Source of the DNA: Paracoccus alcaliphilus
GTDB lineage: Bacteria; Pseudomonadota; Alphaproteobacteria; Rhodobacterales; Rhodobacteraceae
Direction of reading: 5' to 3'
Assembly: GCF_028553725.1 (NCBI RefSeq)
Contig: NZ_CP067124.1
Span: 124,001 to 188,000, forward strand
Length of the DNA stretch: 64,000 bases
Positions 39,354 through 48,580 of the stretch are shown in pieces; position 1 is the stretch's first letter, and every line of letters starts with the position of its first letter. Position numbers and translations under genes: made by a program. The notes beneath the pieces are model-generated. The model was given only the letters and a program-made list of their open reading frames with translations. It did no database searches and was not told the origin of the DNA.

Positions 39354-40407
39354 AAGCATTTCTACTGAACCCTGAATCGTTTGGGGTTCCGTCGCAGCGC
39401 GGATCGTGATTCCCTTCTGTCTGGGAGGATAGATCATGTCAGCACCATTGCCGTCGGCGCTCCGGACGCGGTTTCAGCTATATATCGAGGAGGGTTTAAG
39501 CGGTCGGGCGGCGGCGCTGCGGCTGAAACTCTCGCCGGCGACCGGAGCACGTTGGGGCCGGGCGATCAGGACCAGGGGGCATGCCGAACCATTGCCCCAG
39601 GGACGTCCCAAAGGGCATGGAAAGCTTGCCCCGCACCGGGCCTTTTTCGAGGAACTGCTCGCACAGGATCCCGACATCACGCTGTTCGAACTCAGGGACG
39701 CGCTGGTCGCAGCGGAAGGCGTTCGTGTCCATCACTCGTCCATTGCCAGTCTGCTGTCTCGCCTTGGGTTCACCTATAAAAAAAGTCGCTGGTGGCCGCC
39801 GAACGCCGCGGTGCCAGGGTAAGACAGCGGCGAACCGACTGGTTCGAGCATCGCTTGCCAACCATCGCGGATCGGCCGGAACGCGTGGTTTTCATAGACG
39901 AGACCTCAGTGAAGACCAATCTCACCCGTCTGCGGGGTCGTGCCCTGTGCGGCACACGCCTGACCATGGATGCGCCCTTCGGCAGCTGGGGAACACAGAC
40001 CCTGATTGCCGGGCTCACACCGGATGCCCTGATTGCGCCCTGGTGCATCAAGGGCGCAATGGACGGTCCCGCCTTCGCAACCTGGGTTCGCGAGGTCCTG
40101 ATCCCGGAGATCGAGCCGGGAACCGTGGTGATCCTCGACAACCTTGCCACCCACCACAACAAGCAGGCTGCTGAGGCTCTGCGTGCCCATCGCTGCTGGT
40201 TTCTCTATCTGCCGCCATATTCGCCGGACCTGAACCCCATCGAAATGGCATTCGCAAAACTCAAGGCGCACCTGCGCAGGATCGGGGCAAGAACATTTAC
40301 CGACGTCTTCAAGGCCATCGGCGAAGTCTGTGATCTCTTCGATCCCGGCGAATGTTGGAACTACTTCAAGGCCGCAGGATATGTCGCAGGTTAAAACAGA
40401 AATGCTT
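39354..40407 (+). mobile_element. IS630-family insertion sequence
   Basis: About 1054 bp, bounded by short inverted ends (AAGCATTTCT at 39354 and AGAAATGCTT ending at 40407) and flanked on both sides by TA (39352-39353, 40408-40409), the fixed target duplication of IS630 elements. It carries one transposase in two overlapping frames. Only 45 bases separate it from the IS903-type element, so this intergenic spot has taken two insertions. Confidence 0.88.
39436..40394 (+). CDS. IS630-family transposase (two frames, -1 frameshift)
   Basis: The upstream frame (39436-39822) encodes the helix-turn-helix part ('EEGLSGRAAALRLKLSPAT') and the downstream frame, ending at 40394, the DDE catalytic core ('VVFIDETSVKTN', 'VVILDNLATHHNK', 'SPDLNPIEMAFAKLK'). 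They join at seven A residues (39778-39784) followed by G, a slippery A-AAA-AAG context; a -1 slip gives a smooth fusion 'YKKSLVAAERRGARVRQ'. Programmed -1 shifting is normal in IS630, so this is probably functional and not a pseudogene. Full product about 319 residues. Confidence 0.85.
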
Positions 40408-40440
40408 TAATTCCGGCCATAAACCCTCATCAATATCACA

Positions 40441-40469
40441 TTGACGAAAAACCCATCGCGTGAGAGAAT
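40441..40469 (+). promoter_or_regulatory. Candidate promoter of the multidomain gene
   Basis: TTGACG (40441-40446), 17-base spacer, GAGAAT (40464-40469), in the most A/T-rich stretch of the area, between the IS630 end and the large gene. It lies about 108 bases before the chosen start. No transcript data; weak call. Confidence 0.3.
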
Positions 40470-40577
40470 AGCCTATTATAAACCTTGGGGTTGTACGGCT
40501 ATTATTTCGCCACCTTTCAAGGATCAAGCAGGCAGGATTTCAGGCTTTTCGTCACCAGTTCTTCTGGAGTAACGGCC

Positions 40578-43500
40578 ATGATTGATTCCTCCGAATCCCC
40601 GCAGCCTCGCATTTCAATGGCGGAATTGCAGCGACTCATGCGCGATCCCGAAACGCCGGAATCGATGCTGAGAGAGTTCTTCATCGAGGCGCCCGAGGCC
40701 TCGGGTCCCTTCCATCCCGGCATCGTGCCCAATCCCGAACGCGTCGAGATAGACCCCGCGGCGGACGCCTATGAAGGGGCGATGATGATGGGCTGGGCGT
40801 CCAGCCTGACCCGGCAGCGTCGGCAATTGGCGTTTCGCACCCGTCAGTTGCGCCGCGACAAGCGGCCGGTTCTGGTGGCCGAGGGCGACAGCTGGTTCAA
40901 TTTTCCGATCCTGCTGGAGGATGTGATCGACCACCTCTCTGCGGATTTCTCGATCTGGAGCGTCGATGCGCCGGGCGATACGCTGCAAAACATGGTCATC
41001 GACAACCCGGAATACATGCAGGCGCTGCAAAGCCAGAAGAACAAGGTCAGCGCGTTTCTGTTTTCCGGTGCCGGCAATGACATTCTGGGCGAGGATCAGA
41101 CCGGCGCCGCGGTATTGCCGCAGATCCTGCGCAAATATCAAAAGGACAAGCCCGCCGAATGGTATGTCGGGACGCGGGCCTTTACCAATAAACTGGCCTT
41201 TATCGAGAAATGCTATTCCAAGGTGTTTTCCGATGTCGAGGCGGCGTTTCCGAAACTGCCGGTCATCTGCCACAGCTATGACTTTGCCATACCGGGCGGC
41301 GGGCCGGGCGATCCGCGCCGGCCGCGCTATGCGGCGCAGGATCACTGGCTGGGTCGTCCCATGCGAGAGATGCTGAACATCACCGACCCCACGCTTCAGC
41401 GAGAGATCGTGGCGGTGATGATCACCCGGCTGAATGCGCTGATCTCCGGACTGTGCGGCGGCAACATGCCCGGGGGCAGGTTCAGGAATGCCTGGCTGAC
41501 GCCGACGCCGCGAACCCTGTTGCAGATCGGCTTGTGGAACGATGAGCTGCATCCGACCGGTCAGGGTTACGGGATGATCGCGGACAAGTTCCGGGCGGTT
41601 CTGAAACAGGCTCTGCCCGGGATTGCGGCCCCGGAGCCGGAACTGGCCATGATCGCCGAGGCCTTCACCCCGGCGACCGAAGAGGCATTCGTCTGCACCG
41701 ATGCCGGCGAGGGGGTCGAGTTCGAAAGCAATCTGGAAGCCCTTGCCAAACCCGCCGTGGACCGGACCGAGACGACCAGCCACAAGGCATCGCGTCAGGG
41801 CGCGCGGATCGATCATATCGTGGTCCACTATACGACCTCGCGCAATATCGAGGGCACGATCACCCATTTCAAGACCGGCGCCCCCCGCACCAGCGCGCAT
41901 TACATCATAGGCCGTGACGGCAAGCTGGTGCAGATGGTGCCCGACAACGACACCGCATGGCATGCGGGCAGCGGGGCGATGAACCGCCGCTCGATCGGGA
42001 TCGAGCATGTCGCGGCGCCGGGCGATGAGATCACCCCGGCGCAGGGCGCCACCTCGGCGGCGCTGATCGGCTGGCTGATGGCGCATTACGGTATTCCACG
42101 CGACAATGTCCTGCCGCATTGCTGCATCAAGGCGACAAGCTGCTGCGGCGATCTCTATCGCGGTTTCGGCGGCGGGGCCGGGAAATCCTGCGCGGTGCAG
42201 AAGGCGGCGCTGGATCAATGGATGACCAGTCAGGGCATCGGCGCCGACACCGTTACCGTCGCGGCGGTCTGCGCCCCGACCGTCACCGCAACCCGGTCGC
42301 CGCAGATCGCCACACAGGATCAGCGGCAGGCGATGGCACGGCATATCCTCGATTTCGAGGCGCGCCGTGACGCTCAGGGGCGGATTGCGGTCCATGAACT
42401 GCCGCCGGACGATGGCGGCGGGCGCTATGAGGTCGCGGGCATCAACGAGCGTTTCCACAAGGAGGAATGCGACCTGCTGGTGGCGCTGATCCGCGCCGGG
42501 CGGCATGACGAGGCCGAGGCCCGGGTTCGCACCTTTGTCCTGCGCTATACCGACAAGGCCGCGGAATGGACCAGCAATCCCGCCATCGAATTCAACCTGC
42601 GCGACTGCATGTTCAACCGCGGACCGGGTGGCGCGGCCCGCATCCTGCAACATGCGCTTGGCGTGGCGGTGGACGGCGCCGTGGGCGTCATCACCCGTGG
42701 CGCATTGGCAAAGGCCGAAGCATCCCCGGTGGCGCTGCTGGACCGGCTGCGGGCGTCCCGCGAATGGTATGAACGCGTCTATGCCCGCCGCAATGAAACA
42801 AGCCGGTTCTGGCGGGGTCTGGTGAACCGCTGGAACAAGGTGCGCGCATTGGCGCAGGATTTCCTGCCCGCAACGCCCTTTGTCACGGAAAGCCACCCGG
42901 TTCCGCGCCTCGAGGAAAGACTGGTACTGCAATCGTTTGACATGACGCCTTCGCAGTCGGGCGACGGCGCGGATTCCGCCCCCGCCTCACCGGATTTCAT
43001 CGTTCCCGGCATCAGCTCGCGGCCGTTTTCCGATATCGGGCGGGACAGTCCGATTGCCGATCCGGGCGGGATGCTGGTGGGCTGGGGCGCCCTGATCCGT
43101 GGCGTTGACCGCGCCCGGTTCGAGGTGCAGGTCGGCAGCGACAACTCCCTGCCCGCCGCCTTCCTCGAGGCACTGGTCGCCCATCGCGCGGCGGTCGGTC
43201 GCATTCAAACCAATGGCTTGAATTATCAGGGAAAGCATGGGGCATGGACAGGAACCGGCTTTCTGGTCGGCCCCGACATCCTGCTGACCAACAATCATGT
43301 GCTGAACTCGCCCGAGGTGGCCCGCAATGCCCGCGTCGAATTCGATTTCGAGATCAGCACCGAAGACCTGTCGCGCGGCATCGCCGAACCGGATCCGAAC
43401 ATCCAGCGCCGCAGTTACAGGCTGAACCCGGGCAGGCTGTTCGTGACCAGCCCGGCGGAAAATGGCGGTCTGGATTATACCTTCGTCGGCGTGACCATCG

Positions 43501-44849
43501 AACCTGCCGAGGCCCCGAAACCCGTCCCGATCTGGCGCGCGGCCTTTCCGGTCTCGAACGGCGAACAGGCCTTCGTGCTGCATCATCCGGGGGGGCGGGG
43601 CAAGCGCGTCTCGCTGGACGATGTGGCGGTGATCGACATCCAGACGGATGTGGTGAAATACACCTCGGACACGCTGCCGGGCTCGTCTGGCGCGCCGGTT
43701 TTCGACAGGCGGGGGCGGCTGTTCGCGCTGCATCATGCGGGCGTCAGCGGGACGTTTTCGCTTGGCGACGGGCGGGTGATCGACGGCATGAACGAAGGCA
43801 TCAAGATGGCCGCCATCGCCATGGATCTGGAACATCGCAGCAGCCAGCCCGATGAGGGCGACATGGCCCGACAGGTGCTGGACCTGTTCCACGGATCGGA
43901 TTCCATGGCGGGCTTTTTCGGCAACCTTGGCCGGGAGGTGGCCATCGCACCCAATGCCAGCAGCACCGAAGTCGTGCATACCGGCTATGGCAGCAGTGGG
44001 GCGGATGTCGATGTCGGCTTCCTTTCGCTCGACTGGCTGGAAGGCGGCACGCCCGACCCGGTGCAACTGCGCGAGGCCGCAAGGATGATCATCGACATCG
44101 GTGGCGATCTGTGGAGTCTTGAGGGCATTTCCGAAACCACCGCCCGCGCCGTTCTGGCCGAGATCGCAGAGCTGTTCAAACATCAGATGTCGATGCTGGT
44201 CGCGGACCCAGACGCGCCCCCGGATCAGCCGCAGCAGGTGGTGATCTGGAACCCTTATGACATGGAGATCGAACGCGCCACCTGGCCCGCCGGGACCGCG
44301 CGTTATTGGTCGCTGCCGACTGAGGGCGGCACGGGGATTTTCACCGGCCCGCCGCCGCTGTTCACCCTGTCGGCGCGATCCAGCGGCTTTTCCGCCCATC
44401 TGCTGCCCTTCCGCAGTTCCGTATCCGACGCGCAGCAGCGTTTCGCGATTCCGCTGATGATCCGGGCGGCGGTCGAGACGGGAACCGACAAGGACTGGCT
44501 GATCGGCGGCAACTTGGCCGAATCGATGATGGGCGACGGGCTGGAGGTCGCAAGACAGGCCGGTTTCGCGCCCATGGCCGCCTTCGATCCGCATGATGGC
44601 GGGCTGGTTTTCCTTGCGCGTCAGGACACCGGGATCAGCCAGATCTTCCTGCCGCGCGGCATGACCTCGCTGATCGGCGACAGCGCCCGCTTTACCATCG
44701 CGGGGAACCGCTCGGTGGATGAATATGCGGATCGCTTTTCCGCAGGGGCGCCGGTTCTGGCGCGGCTGTCGGTCAGCGCCGGCCCGAAACGCCCCGCCCC
44801 CGACAGCGACGACATCACCCGGCAGATCGAGGCATTGCTGGCGGTCTGA
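40578..44849 (+). CDS. Giant SGNH-amidase-muramidase-trypsin fusion protein
   Basis: 1423 residues, no signal peptide or membrane helix. Domains in order: SGNH hydrolase (about 95-345) with GDSW at 103-106, GxND ending at Asn167/Asp168, and Asp322/His325; zinc amidase_2 (about 405-545) with ligands His417, His514 and Cys522 or Cys523, plus Lys518; a GH108-like segment with Glu594 and a PG_binding_3-like region (about 669-755, 'NRGPGGAARILQHALGVAVDG'); trypsin-like protease (about 870-1090) with His907, Asp966 and Ser1037 in 'LPGSSGAP'. Residues about 1140-1423 are unrecognised. TGGAGT supports the ATG; the frame is open upstream from a TTG at 40485. Peptidoglycan esterase, amidase, glycosidase and protease together suggest an envelope-attacking toxin or effector, or a lytic enzyme. 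No immunity-like or secretion gene is adjacent. Confidence 0.8.
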   Translation: MIDSSESPQPRISMAELQRLMRDPETPESMLREFFIEAPEASGPFHPGIVPNPERVEIDPAADAYEGAMMMGWASSLTRQRRQLAFRTRQLRRDKRPVLVAEGDSWFNFPILLEDVIDHLSADFSIWSVDAPGDTLQNMVIDNPEYMQALQSQKNKVSAFLFSGAGNDILGEDQTGAAVLPQILRKYQKDKPAEWYVGTRAFTNKLAFIEKCYSKVFSDVEAAFPKLPVICHSYDFAIPGGGPGDPRRPRYAAQDHWLGRPMREMLNITDPTLQREIVAVMITRLNALISGLCGGNMPGGRFRNAWLTPTPRTLLQIGLWNDELHPTGQGYGMIADKFRAVLKQALPGIAAPEPELAMIAEAFTPATEEAFVCTDAGEGVEFESNLEALAKPAVDRTETTSHKASRQGARIDHIVVHYTTSRNIEGTITHFKTGAPRTSAHYIIGRDGKLVQMVPDNDTAWHAGSGAMNRRSIGIEHVAAPGDEITPAQGATSAALIGWLMAHYGIPRDNVLPHCCIKATSCCGDLYRGFGGGAGKSCAVQKAALDQWMTSQGIGADTVTVAAVCAPTVTATRSPQIATQDQRQAMARHILDFEARRDAQGRIAVHELPPDDGGGRYEVAGINERFHKEECDLLVALIRAGRHDEAEARVRTFVLRYTDKAAEWTSNPAIEFNLRDCMFNRGPGGAARILQHALGVAVDGAVGVITRGALAKAEASPVALLDRLRASREWYERVYARRNETSRFWRGLVNRWNKVRALAQDFLPATPFVTESHPVPRLEERLVLQSFDMTPSQSGDGADSAPASPDFIVPGISSRPFSDIGRDSPIADPGGMLVGWGALIRGVDRARFEVQVGSDNSLPAAFLEALVAHRAAVGRIQTNGLNYQGKHGAWTGTGFLVGPDILLTNNHVLNSPEVARNARVEFDFEISTEDLSRGIAEPDPNIQRRSYRLNPGRLFVTSPAENGGLDYTFVGVTIEPAEAPKPVPIWRAAFPVSNGEQAFVLHHPGGRGKRVSLDDVAVIDIQTDVVKYTSDTLPGSSGAPVFDRRGRLFALHHAGVSGTFSLGDGRVIDGMNEGIKMAAIAMDLEHRSSQPDEGDMARQVLDLFHGSDSMAGFFGNLGREVAIAPNASSTEVVHTGYGSSGADVDVGFLSLDWLEGGTPDPVQLREAARMIIDIGGDLWSLEGISETTARAVLAEIAELFKHQMSMLVADPDAPPDQPQQVVIWNPYDMEIERATWPAGTARYWSLPTEGGTGIFTGPPPLFTLSARSSGFSAHLLPFRSSVSDAQQRFAIPLMIRAAVETGTDKDWLIGGNLAESMMGDGLEVARQAGFAPMAAFDPHDGGLVFLARQDTGISQIFLPRGMTSLIGDSARFTIAGNRSVDEYADRFSAGAPVLARLSVSAGPKRPAPDSDDITRQIEALLAV

Positions 44850-44873
44850 CAACGCCCTTCACCAGCCAGCCCC

Positions 44874-45812
44874 TCACCGGGCTGGCTGGCCGGGTCCGGT
44901 CGCGTCGCCCACACCCCACGGCCTCAGGCTTTCGCGCAGGCTGGCCGCGATGGCGCCATAGGTCTGTTCGCGCGGCGCATTCCGTCTCCAGACCAGCGAG
45001 ATATGCCGGACCGGCGCACGCGACGACATCGGGCGGGCCACGACCAGTTGTTCGCGCATGACCTCGGAACGGATATAGAGCGACGGCAGCAACGAGATGC
45101 CCATGCCCGTGGCGACCATCTGGCGCAGGGTGTCCAGCGTCGCGCCCTCGTAATCGCGGGCGTGGATGGCGCCCACATCGTTGCACAGGTGCATGATCTG
45201 GTCATGCAGGCGATGGCCGCATTCCATCGTCAGGATGGTCTGCCCCGCCAGATCATGCGGGGCGATGTGATCCTGCCGGGCAAGGGGGTGATCGGCGGGC
45301 AGCACGACCTGAAGCGGCTCGACCAGCAGGCGGTGACATTCCAGATCCTTCCGCTCGACCCCGTCGGGCAACAGGATCACGTCCTGGGCACCGTCGCGCA
45401 ATTGCCGCACCAGCATGTCGCTGCGCTCTTCGCGGACCCAGATGCGCATGTTCGGGAACCTGTCGCGCAGCGCGGGCATCGCGACCGACAGGACATAGGC
45501 GCCCACGGTCTGCACCACCCCGATCTGAAGCATCGCCTGCGGGGCGTCGGGATCGTTGCGGTGGGATATCTCGCGGATATCCTCCAGATCGGCGATGATG
45601 GCGCGGGCGCGGCGGGCAACCTCGTGGCCGATCGGCGTCAGGATGACCCGCGCCCGCGTCCGTTCGACCAGCCGCGCATCCAGTTTCCGTTCCAGTTCCT
45701 TCAGCTGCATGCTCAGCGTGGGTTGCGCCACCCGGCAGGCCTCGGCGGCGCGGCTGAAGTTCAGCGTGTCGGCGATGGCCGCAAGATATCGCAACTGCTG
45801 GAAGGTCGGCAT
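44874..45812 (-). CDS. OxyR-like LysR-family regulator with altered redox cysteine
   Basis: 312 residues: LysR helix-turn-helix ('LNFSRAAEACRVAQPTLSMQ') and an OxyR-type regulatory domain. In E. coli OxyR the peroxidatic and resolving cysteines lie in GHCLRDQAMGFC; the matching stretch here is 'GHRLHDQIMHLC' (199-210), so the peroxidatic Cys is Arg201, the second is kept as Cys210, and a new Cys198 lies three residues before. It may sense peroxide through Cys198, or something else. It is divergent from the second mrp operon, with an OxyR-type operator between. Confidence 0.85.
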   Translation of the reverse strand: MPTFQQLRYLAAIADTLNFSRAAEACRVAQPTLSMQLKELERKLDARLVERTRARVILTPIGHEVARRARAIIADLEDIREISHRNDPDAPQAMLQIGVVQTVGAYVLSVAMPALRDRFPNMRIWVREERSDMLVRQLRDGAQDVILLPDGVERKDLECHRLLVEPLQVVLPADHPLARQDHIAPHDLAGQTILTMECGHRLHDQIMHLCNDVGAIHARDYEGATLDTLRQMVATGMGISLLPSLYIRSEVMREQLVVARPMSSRAPVRHISLVWRRNAPREQTYGAIAASLRESLRPWGVGDATGPGQPAR

Positions 45813-45823
45813 GAAAGGATCTT

Positions 45824-45860
45824 ATAGGCACAAACTATAACCGACAAGATGATTTTCTAT
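45824..45860. promoter_or_regulatory. OxyR-type operator
   Basis: ATAG (45824-45827), N7, CTAT (45835-45838), N7, AAGA (45846-45849, degenerate), N7, CTAT (45857-45860). Three of four elements of the tetrameric ATAG-N7-CTAT-N7-ATAG-N7-CTAT motif match with exact spacing. The first half is part of the perfect repeat TTATAG-N7-CTATAA (45822-45840). It is 12 bases from the oxyR-like start and about 75 before mrpA, suited to autoregulation and possibly to controlling the antiporter. Confidence 0.75.
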
Positions 45861-45935
45861 TTCTGTTTCATGTCGCAGAATTGTAACCAAGGGGCAGCCG
45901 CCCATCCGCGGCTGGGGGCAGGGGCAGGAAAACGG

Positions 45936-48182
45936 ATGAATTCTGACAGTTCGGAACTGTCCCCGGGGCGTCTCTGGGGATATGCTGCGGCCTTGACCGC
46001 ACTGGTGATGACCGGCGTCTTCGCGCTGTATATCCCCGCAGTCCAGAATGGTGAGACCTTCCTGTTCGGCCTGAACTGGGCCCCGTCGCTGGGAATTTCG
46101 CTTGGTTTCCTGATCGACGGGCTGTCGCTGGTCTTTGCGCTGCTGATCTGCGGGATCGGTGCGCTGATTTTCCTCTATGCGACCGGCTATATGGGCGATC
46201 ACCCGCAATTCGGCAGGTTCGTGCTGTTCCTGTTCGCCTTCATGCTGTCGATGCTGGGCGTCGTGCTGGCGCGCGATCTGATCACGCTGTTCGTATTCTG
46301 GGAACTGACCTCGGTCACCTCTTACCTGCTGATCGGCTTCAACCACGAGAACGAGCAGGCGCGGCGCAATGCCTTGCAGGCGATGCTGGTGACAGGGGCC
46401 GGAGGGCTGGCGCTGCTGGCCGGGTTCGTCCTGATCGGCACGGCAACCGGGGGCTATGATCTGGCGCAGATCCTGTCCGGTCAGGGATTGCAGGATCACG
46501 CGCTGTATCTGCCGATCCTGATCCTGATCCTGCTGGGGGCATTCACCAAATCGGCGCAGTTCCCGTTCCATTTCTGGCTGCCCAACGCCATGGCCGCGCC
46601 GACGCCGGTATCGGCCTATCTGCATTCGGCGACGATGGTGAAGGCCGGGGTCTATCTGCTGGCGCGGATGCATCCGGTGCTGGGCGACACGACGGCATGG
46701 GCGGCGTCGCTGACGGCGGCGGGGCTGGTGACGGCGGTGCTGGGCGCGGTGCTGGCGCTGCGCCAGACCGATCTGAAACAGGCGCTGGCCTATACAACGC
46801 TGATGGCGCTTGGCACGATCACGCTGTGTCTGGCGGGAGGCACGCCCTATGCGCTGACGGCGGCGGTGGGCTTTCTGATCGTTCATTCGCTCTACAAGGC
46901 GGCGCTGTTCATGGTCGTGGGCGCCATCGACCACGCCACCGGCACCCGCGATGTCGCGCATCTGGGCGGGCTGCGCCATGCGATGCCGCTGACCGCGCTG
47001 GCCGCCGCGCTGGCCGGGGCCTCGATGGCCGGGCTGCCGCCGATGATCGGCTGGATCGGCAAGGAACTGCTTTATGCCGGCTCGGCCACGCTGTCGCCCC
47101 CGGCGCTGGTCACATTGGGGGTGCTGATCGCCAATGCGCTGATGTTCGCGGTGGCGGGTATCGTGGCATGGCGGCCGTTCTGGGGCAGCCGCGTGACACC
47201 GCCGCACAGCCCGCATGAGGCGCCGTGGCAGATGCTGTCCGGGCCGCTGCTGTTGGGCGCGCTGGGGCTGGTCTTTGGCCTTGGCGCGGGGCTGGTGCAG
47301 CCGATGGTCGGCGCCACGGTGACCGGCAGTCTGGCGCAACCGCGCGCCGCCGCGATGCATCTGTGGGAGGGCGTGAACCTGCCCCTGCTGCTGAGCCTGA
47401 CGACCTTTGCGCTGGGATGCGTGCTTTACCTGACCCGGGACCGCGGGCGGGCAGAGATCGGCGCGGCGCTGGCGCGCTTGCCGGGCTTCGATCCGGGCTG
47501 GGATCGCTTTCTGGACTGGTTCCGCGCCTTTGCCGGATGGCAGGCGCGTCTGATCCAGACCGGCAGGCTGGTGCAATATCTGACGGCGACCTTTGCGGTG
47601 CTGGCGGTGACGCTGGGGGCGACGCTGATCCTGAAACGGCCGCTGGTGGCGCTGAACCTGTCGGCCCCGCCGCTGGTCTGGCTGATCGGGGCCTTTACCG
47701 TGGCCGGGGCGGTTCTGACCCTGAACCCGCATTCCCGGATCGCCAATATCGCCGGGATCGGCACGGTGGGTATCGGCGTGGCGCTGATCCTGATCTTTTT
47801 CGGCGCGCCCGATGTGGCGACGACGCAGCTGATGGTCGAAACCCTGTCGGCGGTTCTGTTCGGCATCGCCATGCTGCGCCTGCCCGGCATCGTCGAGCGG
47901 CGCAGCGGTTCCCAGCGCCTGCGCCATGCGGTGCTGGCCGGAGGTGTCGGGCTGTGCATGACGCTGATCGTGCTGGCGATCACCTCGCACCCGCTGGACC
48001 GCCATATCACCACCTATTTCGAGGAAGGCTCTTATACGCTGGCGCATGGGCGTAACATCGTGAACGTGATTCTGGTCGATTTCAGGGCCTTCGACACCTT
48101 CGGCGAACTGACGGTGGTGCTGCTGGCCTCGATCGGGGCCTATGCGGTGCTGAAACGTCGCGGCAGGAGGTTTCGCAGATGA
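45936..48182 (+). CDS. mrpA: Mrp Na+/H+ antiporter subunit A (second locus)
   Basis: Large NuoL-like membrane subunit, 748 residues, without the fused MrpB of the first locus. '[17 protein letters not shown]' and '[16 protein letters not shown]' carry the conserved Glu and Lys; the MrpA-specific C-terminal part ends with '[18 protein letters not shown]'. I chose the ATG at 45936, preceded by CAGGAAAACGG, since an in-frame ATG at 45849 lies inside the OxyR-type operator. First gene of mrpABCDEFG; ATGA overlap with mrpB. Probably drives Na+ (or K+)/H+ exchange for pH and salt tolerance. Confidence 0.95.
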   Translation: MNSDSSELSPGRLWGYAAALTALVMTGVFALYIPAVQNGETFLFGLNWAPSLGISLGFLIDGLSLVFALLICGIGALIFLYATGYMGDHPQFGRFVLFLFAFMLSMLGVVLARDLITLFVFWELTSVTSYLLIGFNHENEQARRNALQAMLVTGAGGLALLAGFVLIGTATGGYDLAQILSGQGLQDHALYLPILILILLGAFTKSAQFPFHFWLPNAMAAPTPVSAYLHSATMVKAGVYLLARMHPVLGDTTAWAASLTAAGLVTAVLGAVLALRQTDLKQALAYTTLMALGTITLCLAGGTPYALTAAVGFLIVHSLYKAALFMVVGAIDHATGTRDVAHLGGLRHAMPLTALAAALAGASMAGLPPMIGWIGKELLYAGSATLSPPALVTLGVLIANALMFAVAGIVAWRPFWGSRVTPPHSPHEAPWQMLSGPLLLGALGLVFGLGAGLVQPMVGATVTGSLAQPRAAAMHLWEGVNLPLLLSLTTFALGCVLYLTRDRGRAEIGAALARLPGFDPGWDRFLDWFRAFAGWQARLIQTGRLVQYLTATFAVLAVTLGATLILKRPLVALNLSAPPLVWLIGAFTVAGAVLTLNPHSRIANIAGIGTVGIGVALILIFFGAPDVATTQLMVETLSAVLFGIAMLRLPGIVERRSGSQRLRHAVLAGGVGLCMTLIVLAITSHPLDRHITTYFEEGSYTLAHGRNIVNVILVDFRAFDTFGELTVVLLASIGAYAVLKRRGRRFRR

Positions 48183-48580
48183 AATCCCTTATCCTGACCA
48201 CCGGCGCGCGGCTGCTGATCGGCCTGTTTCTGGTCTTTTCGCTTTATGTGCTGCTGCGCGGCCATAACGCGCCGGGCGGCGGCTTCATCGGCGGGCTGAT
48301 CGCGGCCTGCGGTTTTGCCATCCATGCCTTCGCCAGCGGCGTGGCCGAGGCCCGGCGGGCCCTGCGCGTCGATCCGCGCACCATCGGCGTGCTGGGGCTG
48401 GTCTGCGCGCTGATCTCGGGACTGATGGCATGGCCGCTGGGGGCCGCCCCCTTCGCTGGTCTCTGGGCCGAGGTCGCGGGCTATGCACTCTCCAGCGTGC
48501 TGCTGTTCGATATCGGCGTTTATCTGGCCGTGGTGGGCGGCATCCTGACCCTGATCTTTGCGCTGGAGGAGACGCTCTGA
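48179..48580 (+). CDS. mrpB: Mrp Na+/H+ antiporter subunit B
   Basis: 133-residue MnhB-domain membrane protein with four hydrophobic segments. '[19 protein letters not shown]' is the family signature and corresponds to 'FFRGHDLPGGGFAAG' at the end of the fused subunit in the first locus. Overlaps mrpA by ATGA and mrpC by TGATG. Confidence 0.95.
   Translation: MKSLILTTGARLLIGLFLVFSLYVLLRGHNAPGGGFIGGLIAACGFAIHAFASGVAEARRALRVDPRTIGVLGLVCALISGLMAWPLGAAPFAGLWAEVAGYALSSVLLFDIGVYLAVVGGILTLIFALEETL

Noticed and set aside
39436..40394. IS630 transposase as two separate genes or a pseudogene
   Set aside because: The A7-G slippery run at the overlap and a seamless -1 fusion point to programmed frameshifting.
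40485..40577. TTG start adding 31 residues to the giant protein
   Set aside because: No ribosome site, and the stretch lies close behind the candidate promoter; the ATG at 40578 has TGGAGT at proper distance.
40614..42932. Long minus-strand frame (772 codons) inside the giant gene
   Set aside because: No motif or ribosome site; catalytic motifs are all in the plus-strand frame.
38157..45812. Prophage or integrative element containing the giant lytic gene
   Set aside because: No integrase, capsid, tail, holin or tRNA attachment site is visible; only two insertion sequences flank one side.
45849..45935. ATG at 45849 as start of mrpA (29 extra residues)
   Set aside because: It lies inside the OxyR-type operator and lacks a ribosome site; the ATG at 45936 is preceded by CAGGAAAACGG.
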